Shown here piece by piece: positions 23,001 through 32,291 of a stretch of DNA of 64,000 nt (positions are counted from its first letter, which is position 1; each line of letters opens with the position of its first letter). The stretch spans positions 1,112,004 to 1,176,003 of the forward strand of contig CAJINV010000012.1 in NCBI GenBank assembly GCA_905178155.1, read 5' to 3'. This DNA is from Amoebophrya sp. A120. Taxonomy: Eukaryota; Sar; Dinophyceae; Syndiniales; Amoebophryaceae. The translations under genes were made by a program, and so were the position numbers. The notes under the pieces are model-generated. The model saw only the letters and a program-made list of their open reading frames with translations, did no database searches and had not been told where the DNA came from.

Positions 23001-23402
23001 TTGGTTCAACCGGATGGGAGAAGGAAGTTTTCGTGGTTGCGATATTACGAAAGACGCTTCTACTAGCGGTGGCGACGCAGTCGCAGCATCGAAGACTTCA
23101 TTATGTTTTACTACTTGTTTGATGTTCTTGTGTGGGTTTTTTGCAACGCTCTGCTGCATGCTCATCATACTTTTTTCCGTTTTAAGGAGCGTCCCTCGTG
23201 CGTCCCTCAGTTCCGTGAGGATGCGCTCATCCTTTCTTGGCGCCAGGGTCTTTGGAGGCACTGCTCCGGTGAAGAAGGCCTTAGTGCCACTCGCTCCCAG
23301 AAGCTGTGAAACAACTACACGCAGAGTCATTTGCTGATGTTGTTCCATATACACGACACTCCAGGCGGGCATAGCATTAACATCTTCTTCGCTCAACATC
23401 AC
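20078..23402 (-). CDS. Unknown helical protein, about 540 aa, mixed introners and GT-AG introns
   Basis: Not recognised. The first exon begins at 23402 (MMLSEEDVNAMPAWSVVYME) and reads to about 22880; its join to the next exon (about 22847-22725) is unresolved. Then 22408-22368, 22117-22013, 21818-21620, 21407-21281, 21174-20986, 20808-20712, 20577-20539, 20253-20078, with TGA at 20078-20080. GT-AG introns: 21819-22012, 21408-21619, 21175-21280, 20578-20711. Introners: 22414, 22123, 20810 and 20259. Phases agree at all these joins. The C-terminal 320 residues are helical and well ordered (ESLGLLLLRGFMHVETLQLT, ENVVIYYFTALMKHAEQLNN, KEEMQSFLQDLEPLLQQILQ), possibly an alpha-solenoid or scaffold. 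That reading is inference only. Confidence 0.7.
20259..20538. mobile_element. Introner, family B
   Basis: Left end TATCCTATGCAAAAACGTCC; right end GACGTTTTTACACAGGATA. TSD CGTTT (20254-20258) and CGTTC (20539-20543), one mismatch. Confidence 0.9.
20810..20985. mobile_element. Introner-like intron, family L (single copy)
   Basis: Short inverted ends (TATTGTA near 20814 and TACAAT at 20980-20985) surround TTTGTGATGCGCAACATGC and GACAAATTTGTAATGC, the motif common to all introners. Exact ends are ambiguous because AAC is repeated at both joins. Counting it once gives GAA AAA AAC GTT TTT ATT in frame. Confidence 0.6.
22123..22367. mobile_element. Introner, family A
   Basis: TIR TATCAAATGCAAATATCCCT; right end ATATTTGCAACGCATA. 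TSD GGACC at 22118-22122 and 22368-22372, exact. Confidence 0.9.
22414..22724. mobile_element. Introner, family C
   Basis: Left end TATCAAAAGGAAGAATCACC; right end GGGGGGATTTTTCTTGTTGATA. TSD GCCTG at 22409-22413 and 22725-22729, exact. Confidence 0.9.
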
Positions 23403-23702
23403 TCAAGTTAGTTTTAGACACTTCAAGAAGCCACCTGGTTAGAGGCGACCAAACCACGGGGAAAAAAACTTTCTACGAACGCAACTACACGGATGGACGG
23501 ACAGCTAGTACTTCTCGGTACGGCAAGCAAGACGGCTAGCGGCAACCGGAAAAACGGCAAAGTTTGTCGCTCATGAAGCGTATGCCGCTCGATAAAATTT
23601 CTTGTGTACAAAACATTTGCCATGTTGGATGTCATGCAATATTCGATTTTCGAATGGTGTGCTTGTGAGGATCCGCTTGTTCCTGATGTGTTCTCGTCAA
23701 CA

Positions 23703-25310
23703 TCATGAAGTCATGAATTTTCCTTGCAACAATCTACTACAACTGTGACATAATTCTCTGTACAAAAGACTTTTGTTTGTGTTGACCAGATCAACATGAA
23801 AACGACGACATGCTTCTAGTTTCTCTAGTTCTAGCACCACCATTATTATCATGGGGTTACTACGGTCTCTGTATGCTTTCAGGGCCATTAGCAGCCCATT
23901 ATTATCTATGTAGAACTTATGCTTCTTGATTTTTCGGAGGGTGGTAGGATCGATCTTTTTGATCAGCTCGCGAATGTGATGGATAAGACCAAAACACTCG
24001 CCATCAAAAGAATCAGGATCCGCTTCTGGGATCTCTGACACAATGCCACAACAGCTCACCACCAGTGGTGCGGGGGTCTCCTCCTGGAACTTGCATCCCG
24101 ACCAGGAGGCACCGCCCCCGCTGCCCGTGTCCCCTTTTGCTCCTCCGTCTGTGCATGAGACCATTATTGTTGGATCTGCGATGGCCCGCTGGATCTCGGC
24201 CTCTGTGATCTGGGAGATCAGCAACCTGCACTTGTCCTTCAGCTTGTGGTCGTCTCCGCATGCTGCTGGGTCCGGGACCCCGAAATCCGCCGCCACCGTG
24301 CTCATGTCGCGCACACTAATCTTGTCCACGCCTCGCCAATACTTCCTACCGATGCTGAGCGCTACTGCTGCCTCCGCTAGTTCCCTAAAGTCGTCGCTCA
24401 GTGCTATGCGGTTCATCCTGTCAGACCAGGCCTCTGTGCACGGGGCCCACAACGGGTTGACAAACTGCGCGGCTCCGACTACTTCTCCCGGATCTCCTTG
24501 TGCGTGGATGTTCGCTGACGAGGGAAACTCGTCGGCCTCAACATCTTCATCAACTTCTTCTGCATCCGGGGTGCCGGCGGTGGGTGGAGGAGAGGGAGGA
24601 CGCGCGGCACTACTGCTACTGCTACTTTTACTGCCTACTGCTGCTGAGGTTGCTTCTCCCGGGGGCGCCGGAGGATGAGGACGGAGCGCCGACGCCCTGA
24701 CACTATCTGACTCATTACTGCCGGATCTATCTGCAGCTGGCGGTACGGAGAGGTGGTGGGAGCTGCTACTGCTGCTTGACATACCGGCCTGCGGCAGGGA
24801 GGACAGGAGAAGGGAACTACTACTGCTACTGCTGCTTACCTGTGGCGCAGGTGGACGTTTGCTACTGCTACTGCTGCTGGGGGCGCTTTCGCCAACTGCG
24901 ACATCATTCCGCGGCGGGGTGGGGAGGGATACAGCGTTACTACTGTTGCTGCTGCTACTGCTGCACAGCGGCGCCGGCGTGGGAGGAAGAGGGCCGGCGG
25001 CTGCAACAAGTCCTACGGCCGGCCGGAAGCTCGGGATGTTGTCACTGCTGAGGTGGAGGCTCCATAGCTGCTGCGCCGCGCCCTTGAAGAACACCATCAA
25101 CGCGTCCACCAGCATGTAGTCGATGGGAGGGGCGAGGCCGGTAGTGTGGAAGAGGACGGCATTGCTAGTATTCTTCGGGAGGTCGAGGCGTTGTTTGATT
25201 TTACTACTGAAGGCCGCGCTGATCTCTTTCTTGGCCGCCAGCGTGAAGAAGGGAAAAGTCACCACCGAAATGGAGGTGACTGCAGGATAGGCGAAGGCGT
25301 TCATCAACAT
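23703..25310 (-). CDS. Truncated non-LTR retrotransposon: RT C-terminal end plus RNase H
   Basis: 535-codon ORF. The C-terminal third has the RNase H acidic pattern: CTDGGAKGDTGSGGGASW (Asp), SFDGECFGLIHHI (Glu), then KFYIDNNGLLMALKA (Asp). The N-terminal 90 residues (KQRLDLPKNTSNAVLFHTTG, then LAPPIDYMLVDAL) resemble the region after the reverse transcriptase in non-LTR elements. The catalytic RT part is absent, so the element is 5'-truncated. The middle (about 100-270) consists of poly-Ser runs encoded by AGC/AGT repeats. The ORF is open, but without RT it cannot be autonomous. It is flanked on both sides by copies of the motif repeat listed separately. An independent host RNase H-like protein is possible but less likely. 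Confidence 0.65.
   Translation of the reverse strand: MLMNAFAYPAVTSISVVTFPFFTLAAKKEISAAFSSKIKQRLDLPKNTSNAVLFHTTGLAPPIDYMLVDALMVFFKGAAQQLWSLHLSSDNIPSFRPAVGLVAAAGPLPPTPAPLCSSSSSNSSNAVSLPTPPRNDVAVGESAPSSSSSSKRPPAPQVSSSSSSSSLLLSSLPQAGMSSSSSSSHHLSVPPAADRSGSNESDSVRASALRPHPPAPPGEATSAAVGSKSSSSSSAARPPSPPPTAGTPDAEEVDEDVEADEFPSSANIHAQGDPGEVVGAAQFVNPLWAPCTEAWSDRMNRIALSDDFRELAEAAVALSIGRKYWRGVDKISVRDMSTVAADFGVPDPAACGDDHKLKDKCRLLISQITEAEIQRAIADPTIMVSCTDGGAKGDTGSGGGASWSGCKFQEETPAPLVVSCCGIVSEIPEADPDSFDGECFGLIHHIRELIKKIDPTTLRKIKKHKFYIDNNGLLMALKAYRDRSNPMIIMVVLELEKLEACRRFHVDLVNTNKSLLYRELCHSCSRLLQGKFMTS
23789..23813. repeat. Separator motif copy 1 (core only)
   Basis: Core GATCAACATGAAAACGACGA followed by CATGC, without the CCTTCCTTC and GAGGAAAC flanks. 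It is next to GTACAAAAGACTTTTGTTTG, which also adjoins copies 2 and 5. Confidence 0.75.
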
Positions 25311-25368
25311 TATAAGCTGCTTGACTCCCCACCCCGTACAAAAGACTTTTGTTTGTGTTCACCAGGAG

Positions 25369-25409
25369 CCTTCCTTCGATCAACATGAAAACGACGACAT
25401 GCGAGGAAA
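25369..25409. repeat. Separator motif copy 2
   Basis: CCTTCCTTCGATCAACATGA continuing into AAACGACGACATGCGAGGAA. On the minus strand it encodes SSHVVVFMLIEG in several otherwise unrelated ORFs. Confidence 0.85.
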
Positions 25410-26208
25410 GGGACAAGGGGAAGGGGCCGCTATGTGGCAGGCCATACAGCTACGTACAGGCGCACCGGCCGGGAAGGCCTCGCGGCCCGCCAGGAAGCCG
25501 CCGGTTTGTCCTCAGACACGGTGGGGCGCTCCATTTTCTCCGGTTGGGGGCCCCTCCCAACCGGAAAAAATCGAGCATCCCACCGTGTCTGAGGACGGGC
25601 CGGCGGCTTCCCGACGGGCCGTCGAGGCCTTCCCGTGGCGCCTGTTGCTGTTCTTTTTTCGCCCTTCCCTTCGCATTTTCTGTGGCCTTCAGGTCGGTTC
25701 ATTCCCCCGCCCCTCTTCCGACCTGACTCAACATCTCGCGACCTTGGGGCAGACAAGGGCGGAGGAGTCCTCGTTTGGCCCTCTACTAGCTTTACCCCAC
25801 ACAGAGGGCCGCAATGCTTGGTCCGACATTCGCACGACTTCCCCTCGGCACCGCTACGGAGCCTGCGCGTCTGTCAAAAAGCGGCGCGTCTGCTTTGAGG
25901 GTGCTTGTCGCAAAATAGTCCTCGCGATAGTCGCTAAGCAGCACGCCGGTGGCCGGACAGCCCAGAAGGCATGCGCGCACAGCCGCGCATAGAAATTCGC
26001 GCTGCTCCCGCTGGTGCCACCGAAGGCCGCCAATTGGCACACGGAACGAGGGCGCGCGCGTCAGGGTAGAAGGGGCACAACCTGAAAAGGCCGGGGCGCT
26101 CTTGGGCCGCCCTTTCGTGCTTTTCTGCCCCGTTAGTTGCCGTTTTGTTTTCATTTGGTCGGCGTTTAGGAGCCTTTTTCTTTGCTAGGCCGATTTGTTC
26201 CTAAGCCT
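25410..26208. other. GC-rich module between separator motifs
   Basis: It contains a large imperfect palindrome: AAGCCGCCGGTTTGTCCTCA (25495) is mirrored by GTCTGAGGACGGGCCGGCGG (25587) around GGTTGGGGGCCCCTCCCAACC (25543-25563). Long ORFs on both strands reflect the GC bias; none is believed. Present again at 28558-29356. Confidence 0.55.
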
Positions 26209-27243
26209 TCCTTCGATCAACATGAAAACGACGACATGCGAGGAAACTGAACCTTCCTCTTCCTCTTCCTCTTCCTCTTCCTCTTCCTCCGACAAATCCG
26301 AGCCACGCCCGTTGCTGTCACTGTCGTCTTCGTCACCATGCTCATTTTTGAACTCTGCAAGCATATCGAAGAGCGACTTCCCGGTGAGCCAATCGAAAGC
26401 GAAAGTGTTGGTGGAGATGCTAAAATCTAGCGACGCATACCAAACCTCGCCCTCCCCGGCAAAAGCTTCGAAAATTTCGTCGAACGTGTGCCCGGGCGTG
26501 CGCGGGATCGCTGGAAGGGCGGCATGGAACTCGTAGCCGCTGCTGTGTGATGGCCGGTGGTCCAGCTCCTGAAAACTCACCGACCGGCTATGCCCCTCGC
26601 AGGGTGACAACATGTAGATCTTGTCCACCTGCGGTCTGTTGCCCGCCCCGGACCCCGAACTCGACATACCACCAAAAGCTAAACCGCTGTTCCCGGAGGC
26701 CGGGTCCTTACCGAACACAAGCGCACCAACACGGCCGGAATCCCTTGCGTCCTCTGCGTGCAGAATGGTCCGGACAATCTCGCGTGGCTGCATGTCTCGT
26801 TCAAAGTCGTGCTCTTCGTACGCCATCTGCAGCGAAGTTCCCGCCCAGGAGCGCGGCGCCTTGCACGCTCGCGTGCGGGCATTTGAAATCTCCTGCTGAC
26901 TTTCGGTCCAGTACTTCTGCAGAACGGCCAGTGGTATTGGCAGCTCCGGTCGGCCCGAAGCCGTTCCTGCGGAGGTAGGCCCCGCCTGCGTAGCCGCCGT
27001 TGCCTCCCGGCTCAGTGTCTGTCCCAAAGCGCTGGCCTGGGCCGGGCGCTGCGCTGCTGCGGTAGTGCTGCTAGAGTTGTTCACCCACTGGACCTGGCCG
27101 CCCGCGTCGATTACTACCTGTCCGCCCCGTGAAGAAGAATTTGCCGTGGCGCCACCGCTTCCGAGAGCCGAAGTGGAGACTGACTGTGGTCCACCGCCCC
27201 GTTCCAAGTCGGCCTTCATCCGCTTCGGATATGGGGTGCGCAA
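26185..27243 (-). CDS. Hypothetical ORF, 352 codons, acidic C-terminus
   Basis: Not recognised. ORF MRTPYPKRMKADLERGGG... has a Ser/Gly/Ala-rich first half, a more ordered section (TFDEIFEAFAGEGEVWYASL) and a run of 12 Glu from GAGGAA repeats. It then runs through the separator motif (SSHVVVFMLIEG) to its stop. The tail is therefore encoded by the repeat, which suggests a module captured between motifs rather than an intact host gene. An intron before the stop is possible. Confidence 0.4.
   Translation of the reverse strand: MRTPYPKRMKADLERGGGPQSVSTSALGSGGATANSSSRGGQVVIDAGGQVQWVNNSSSTTAAAQRPAQASALGQTLSREATAATQAGPTSAGTASGRPELPIPLAVLQKYWTESQQEISNARTRACKAPRSWAGTSLQMAYEEHDFERDMQPREIVRTILHAEDARDSGRVGALVFGKDPASGNSGLAFGGMSSSGSGAGNRPQVDKIYMLSPCEGHSRSVSFQELDHRPSHSSGYEFHAALPAIPRTPGHTFDEIFEAFAGEGEVWYASLDFSISTNTFAFDWLTGKSLFDMLAEFKNEHGDEDDSDSNGRGSDLSEEEEEEEEEEEEGSVSSHVVVFMLIEGRLRNKSA
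26209..26257. repeat. Separator motif copy 3
   Basis: Full-length motif, extending into GAGGAAACTGAACCTTC. Confidence 0.85.
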
Positions 27244-27575
27244 AATCCATCAAAGTCAGATAGTGTTTACAAAAAAGAGAAATGGTAAAGACAATTACTA
27301 TCTGAATCTACATCGCACTGCAAACTGGGTGACCAGATGAAATTTGCGCACCTCATATCCGGTCGGGCTCGTAAATTGCTTTTTCTTCCTCCGGCATTTC
27401 TTTCCACCTTTCCGCAGCCTGATGGAAGGTCTCGCGCGCCTGCGCCTGCACGGCGCTGCCGAAGGCTGGGTCAAGGACATCAGGATCGCGAAGGGTAGGG
27501 AGGCCGCGAACATCATTGCGCCCATCGCGTATCCCTTGGCAGCATCCAGCACCGCCGTCGACAACATGAAACCGA
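27225..27575. other. Module fragment before separator copy 4
   Basis: CGGATATGGGGTGCGCAAA (27226) is mirrored by TTTGCGCACCTCATATCCG (27343-27361), a near-perfect inverted repeat enclosing about 100 bases. This is the layout of a small TIR element. No gene is supported in the remainder. Confidence 0.5.
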
Positions 27576-27618
27576 CCTTCCTTCGATCAACATGAAACCG
27601 ACGACATGCGAGGAAACC
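27576..27618. repeat. Separator motif copy 4
   Basis: Full motif with AAACC in place of AAAAC. A partial copy (GTCGACAACATGAAACCGAC) lies just before it at about 27557. Confidence 0.8.
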
Positions 27619-27672
27619 ACAACAAGAACGCTATTACGAAAGTATCCGTCAACACAAATTCCCAGTACGACA

Positions 27673-28458
27673 TCAACGGGTCCACATATATTCCCGGTAC
27701 GACAATAACGGTGAGGAGAGGGAGGTGGTGGGTGGAGGAGAGGGAGGACGCGCGGCACTACTGCTACTGCTACTTTTACTGCCTACTGCTGCTGAGGTTG
27801 CTTCTCCCGGGGGCGCCGGAGGATGAGGACGGAGCGCCGACGCCCTGACACTATCTGACTCATTACTGCCGGATCTATCTGCAGCTGGCGGTACGGAGAG
27901 GTGGTGGGAGCTGCTACTGCTGCTTGACATACCGGCCTGCGGCAGGGAGGACAGGAGAAGGGAACTACTACTGCTACTGCTGCTTACCTGTGGCGCAGGT
28001 GGACGTTTGCTACTGCTACTGCTGCTGGGGGCGCTTTCGCCAACTGCGACATCATTCCGCGGCGGGGTGGGGAGGGATACAGCGTTACTACTGTTGCTGC
28101 TGCTACTGCTGCACAGCGGCGCCGGCGTGGGAGGAAGAGGGCCGGCGGCTGCAACAAGTCCTACGGCCGGCCGGAAGCTCGGGATGTTGTCACTGCTGAG
28201 GTGGAGGCTCCATAGCTGCTGCGCCGCGCCCTTGAAGAACACCATCAACGCGTCCACCAGCATGTAGTCGATGGGAGGGGCGAGGCCGGTAGTGTGGAAG
28301 AGGACGGCATTGCTAGTATTCTTCGGGAGGTCGAGGCGTTGTTTGATTTTACTACTGAAGGCCGCGCTGATCTCTTTCTTGGCCGCCAGCGTGAAGAAGG
28401 GAAAAGTCACCACCGAAATGGAGGTGACTGCAGGATAGGCGAAGGCGTTCATCAACAT
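27673..28458 (-). pseudogene. Retrotransposon ORF fragment lacking RNase H
   Basis: Same sequence as the N-terminal 250 codons of the ORF at 23703-25310, then a different 17-residue tail (SLSSPLLSYREYMWTR) from the flank. No catalytic residues remain. Confidence 0.7.
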
Positions 28459-29405
28459 TATAAGCTGCTTGACTCCCCACCCCGTACAAAAGACTTTTGT
28501 TTGTGTTCACCAGGAGCCTTCCTTCGATCAACATGAAAACGACGACATGCGAGGAAAGGGACAAGGGGAAGGGGCCGCTATGTGGCAGGCCATACAGCTA
28601 CGTACAGGCGCACCGGCCGGGAAGGCCTCGCGGCCCGCCAGGAAGCCGCCGGTTTGTCCTCAGACACGGTGGGGCGCTCCATTTTCTCCGGTTGGGGGCC
28701 CCTCCCAACCGGAAAAAATCGAGCATCCCACCGTGTCTGAGGACGGGCCGGCGGCTTCCCGACGGGCCGTCGAGGCCTTCCCGTGGCGCCTGTTGCTGTT
28801 CTTTTTTCGCCCTTCCCTTCGCATTTTCTGTGGCCTTCAGGTCGGTTCATTCCCCCGCCCCTCTTCCGACCTGACTCAACATCTCGCGACCTTGGGGCAG
28901 ACAAGGGCGGAGGAGTCCTCGTTTGGCCCTCTACTAGCTTTACCCCACACAGAGGGCCGCAATGCTTGGTCCGACATTCGCACGACTTCCCCTCGGCACC
29001 GCTACGGAGCCTGCGCGTCTGTCAAAAAGCGGCGCGTCTGCTTTGAGGGTGCTTGTCGCAAAATAGTCCTCGCGATAGTCGCTAAGCAGCACGCCGGTGG
29101 CCGGACAGCCCAGAAGGCATGCGCGCACAGCCGCGCATAGAAATTCGCGCTGCTCCCGCTGGTGCCACCGAAGGCCGCCAATTGGCACACGGAACGAGGG
29201 CGCGCGCGTCAGGGTAGAAGGGGCACAACCTGAAAAGGCCGGGGCGCTCTTGGGCCGCCCTTTCGTGCTTTTCTGCCCCGTTAGTTGCCGTTTTGTTTTC
29301 ATTTGGTCGGCGTTTAGGAGCCTTTTTCTTTGCTAGGCCGATTTGTTCCTAAGCCTTCCTTCGATCAACATGAAACCGACGACATGCGAGGAAACTGAAC
29401 CTTCG
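27727..29405. repeat. 1.68-kb duplicated segment, copy 2
   Basis: Near-identical to 24579-26257. The one clear difference is AAACC versus AAAAC in the last motif. The copied retrotransposon ORF (27673-28458 minus) loses its RNase H half at the left breakpoint and is a pseudogene fragment. Confidence 0.9.
28517..28557. repeat. Separator motif copy 5
   Basis: Lies in the duplicated segment; identical to copy 2. Confidence 0.85.
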
Positions 29406-29420
29406 TGCCGCTCTTGCGGC
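29354..29420. repeat. Separator motif copy 6, long form
   Basis: Motif followed by GAAACTGAACCTTCGTGCCG and CTCTTGCGGC. The extended form recurs only at copy 8 (31451). Confidence 0.85.
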
Positions 29421-29448
29421 AGGCAGGGGTCTCGAAAGATAAAATATT

Positions 29449-29513
29449 AAGTTTTCTCTGTTGATATCAATTGATATCAAATGATATCAAAAGATATCAC
29501 AGAGAAAGTTGAA
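29449..29513. repeat. Palindrome with four TGATATCA-type boxes
   Basis: TTTTCTCTGT and ACAGAGAAA mirror each other around four ATATCA-type boxes (TTGATATCAA, TTGATATCAA, ATGATATCAA, AAGATATCA). A related ACAGAGAAAA palindrome is at 29692-29752. Could be a cruciform or protein-binding cluster. Confidence 0.7.
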
Positions 29514-29764
29514 AGCAAAACAGAGAAAAGTGTAAACAAGAAACAGAAACATAAACAGAATGAGAAGAAACAAAAACAAACATAAGCAAAAACATAAAGG
29601 ATACACATATAAAAACAAACAGAAATGGCTGCTTGCGCATCACAAACTGCCACTTCTGCACAGAAATACCTGTCGCGGCCTCTGAGTTTTCTCTGTGGCG
29701 AGAGGAGTTTTCTCTGTGATACAGAGAAAACTTCCCTCCCACAGAGAAAAGTCGACCTTTGCCG

Positions 29765-30255
29765 AGGGCCGGCATTTCTACTGGAAATCAGAGTAGAAAC
29801 GCCAGGAGGTCTGGAATTCCTACCGAAAATCCAAGAAGAAGTGCCAGCCTGGCGGAAATCCAGGTAGAAAAAATGCCAGGAGGCCCCCCCCTGGCATTCC
29901 TACCGAAAGTCCAGGTAGGTAGAAACGCCAGGAGGGCTGGCAATTCTACTGGAAATCAAGCTAGAAGCGCAAGCGCCATGGCATTCGTGCCAGAGATCGA
30001 AGATCCCTACAGGAAATTTAAGTAGAAATGCCAGCAGGCCTGGCATTCCTACAGGAAATCGAAGCAGAAATACCAGGAGGTCTGGCATTCCTACAGGGAA
30101 TCCAGGCAGAAATACCACCTCAGCCGGCATTTCTACTGGGAATCAAGGCAGAAATGCAAGGCCCAGCATTTCTACTGAGAGAGAATCAAGGTAGGCAGAA
30201 AGGCCCGAGCCGGCATCCTCGCCCGGAATCCAGGTAGAAATGCCTCGGCCGGCAT
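29765..30255. repeat. Tandem array of GGCATTTCTAC/GTAGAAATGCC units
   Basis: About ten degenerate units of 40-55 bases, each carrying GGCATTYCTAC, GGAAATC and GTAGAAAYGCCAG. The GGCATTTCTAC and GTAGAAATGCC halves are mutual complements, so every unit can fold. Confidence 0.8.
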
Positions 30256-30306
30256 TAGGGTACCCGCATCGCGCGCGCAGCGCGCGCGAAGAATTATTTC
30301 GCATGG

Positions 30307-30336
30307 CCTTCCTTCGATCAACATGAAAACGACGCT
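30307..30336. repeat. Separator motif copy 7, truncated
   Basis: CCTTCCTTCGATCAACATGA then AAACGACG, after which the sequence diverges. Confidence 0.75.
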
Positions 30337-31450
30337 CTTTTCACCGCTTCGATTTTCTTCGGGGACTACGCGGCCGACATGTCCTCAGGGGATGGGCAGT
30401 CGATGACGCTGTCTTGGCACGAGCTGGACAAGGGGGGCATGCGGGAATTCCTGAATTTTGATTGGGGAAACCAGCCGTGGAGCGATGCCGTCCTTGTATG
30501 GAACGATGTTCCAAGTGTTTTGGTTTATTGCAATCAGGCACACTAGCCCAGTAGTGCTTGTCGCAATGACGATTTCAATTTTGTAGCAGAAGCCCTGCTA
30601 TAAGCAAACGCGGAGAGAGCTGGTACTGGTAATGAGTCTCATCCAAACATGTTTTCATTCACACAAGAACTCGTAATTTTTGTGCCAGCCGTCTGTTGTG
30701 CACGCGACTGTTGATGACGGTCACTGACACTGTTCCCAAATTGAAGGGTAGTTGCCTTGTTTGCCGCATGCGTTTTGCCAAAACTCCCTTTGCCCTGGTT
30801 GATAAAGGGAAAAGGGCTTGATGTCGCCTGGCACGCCCGCCGTCGGACACACGGGTGTCGTCCAACTCCTGAGCAAAATCGGCAGCGGGCGAATCATCTT
30901 CTCGCATTTCTTTTTTTGTGTCACGTACTTATACTCATGATCCTATTCCTAATCCTTCCTCTCTAATTTCGCTTTTGTTGTACCAGTTCGAATTTTGCAC
31001 ACGCACGCGCGGGTCTGCATGCAGTAATTACTTGCTGACCCGACCGCCGAGCAATTTCTATTTCTACAAGTTGCAGACTCGGTCACAGCTTACTTTGTAA
31101 ACTGACACTCACTCACAGTAACCGACGCTATTATATATGGGATCGTTTCAACGCTTAAAATAAAAAAAATTAATTTTTTGCAATTCAAGGGGTTATATAA
31201 AATGAAAATCATCAGAAGGTGATGCGGGAACTGCCGCCGTCGCGGGCCTCCCAGGTGAACATCTCCGGCTTGTGTTTTGTTCATGGTAATGAAATTTCTA
31301 GACACGTCCCAACTTAAGCTAGTTGAAATGATATGGAAGCTGGAGTCTGTCATCGCGGCAGTAGCAGTTCTAATACCAAGCGCCTTGGTATGGAGAACGT
31401 CGCCAGGGCGATCCGGGCCAGCGGGGAAACTGAACCTTCGTCGTCATGGT
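30337..31450. other. Module between separator copies 7 and 8
   Basis: No gene is supported; ORFs on both strands are short and overlapping. No known element recognised. Confidence 0.3.
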
Positions 31451-31515
31451 GACCTTCGATCAACATGAAAGCGACGACATGCGAGGAAACTGAACCTTCG
31501 TGCCGCTCTTGCGGC
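31451..31515. repeat. Separator motif copy 8, long form
   Basis: GACCTTCGATCAACATGAAAG version, with the same GAGGAAACTGAACCTTCGTG and CCGCTCTTGCGGC extension as copy 6. Confidence 0.82.
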
Positions 31516-32291
31516 GATACATCACCATGACATAAAAAACAACCGTGAAAAATCACGAATCCATTCGAGCAAACAAAAGGAGCCCCTTGCTTTTTCAAGC
31601 AAAGGTGGAACCATGCTGCTACAAGTGCAATAGATTCATGAATTTCTAGATTGAATTATATTGAAACTGAAACCATATTGAAGTAACGAAAAATCATGTT
31701 GATGTAAATGAGCATACTGTGAAGTGAAGCAGCTTGAAACATTCCTCTGTGAATTTTCTGTATCTGTTCGCACAATCAAGCTGCAACATTCTTGAAGCCA
31801 TCATGTGCCCAAAAAAAATTGTAAATAGTATATTGACTTGTTTAAGAAACAACTATGCTGGAAATGGACCAGATTTTGATTTTGTGGCTCGTCTGACTGT
31901 GCATTTTTTCTTACCTTGTGCATGTAAAAACTCGGAGGATGGCACATTCCATATCCAATTCGAGTTGAATTGGAGATAATTGAGGTACTCGTTGCCGTAC
32001 AACTTTATTTGCCTAGAATTGGACTTTTTTTGCGAGTAAGGAGGTGAGTCAGCATTATTTTCATTTTTCCTTCTGCAAGGTAGTTGACTTTCTTTCTAGC
32101 CCGGGGTCGTCGTGACAGACGTGTTGGAGATTTTTCATAGTTTAGGTTTACATGTGAAGAAGAAGTACTAAACGCGGAAAATTTTTAGATGGAAAGTAGA
32201 CCTGAAAATCGTATTCATGGTGTACAACAACTCGTCGTGGTTGTGCTAACGAACAAGCGAGGAAAGAAATCCAGTGTACAATAGCTGTTTT
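31516..32291. other. AT-rich intergenic region
   Basis: Nothing coding is supported. It lies downstream of the PKA-R stop at 32292. Confidence 0.35.

Larger units (their letters stand above)
24579..26257. repeat. 1.68-kb duplicated segment, copy 1
   Basis: Essentially identical to 27727-29405 (constant offset 3148). It covers the N-terminal part of the retrotransposon ORF, a separator motif and a GC-rich 800-bp module. Confidence 0.9.

Noticed and set aside
25321-25992. 223-codon plus ORF and its copy at 28469-29140
   Set aside because: Begins inside the separator motif and crosses a GC-rich palindrome; present twice only because the DNA is duplicated.
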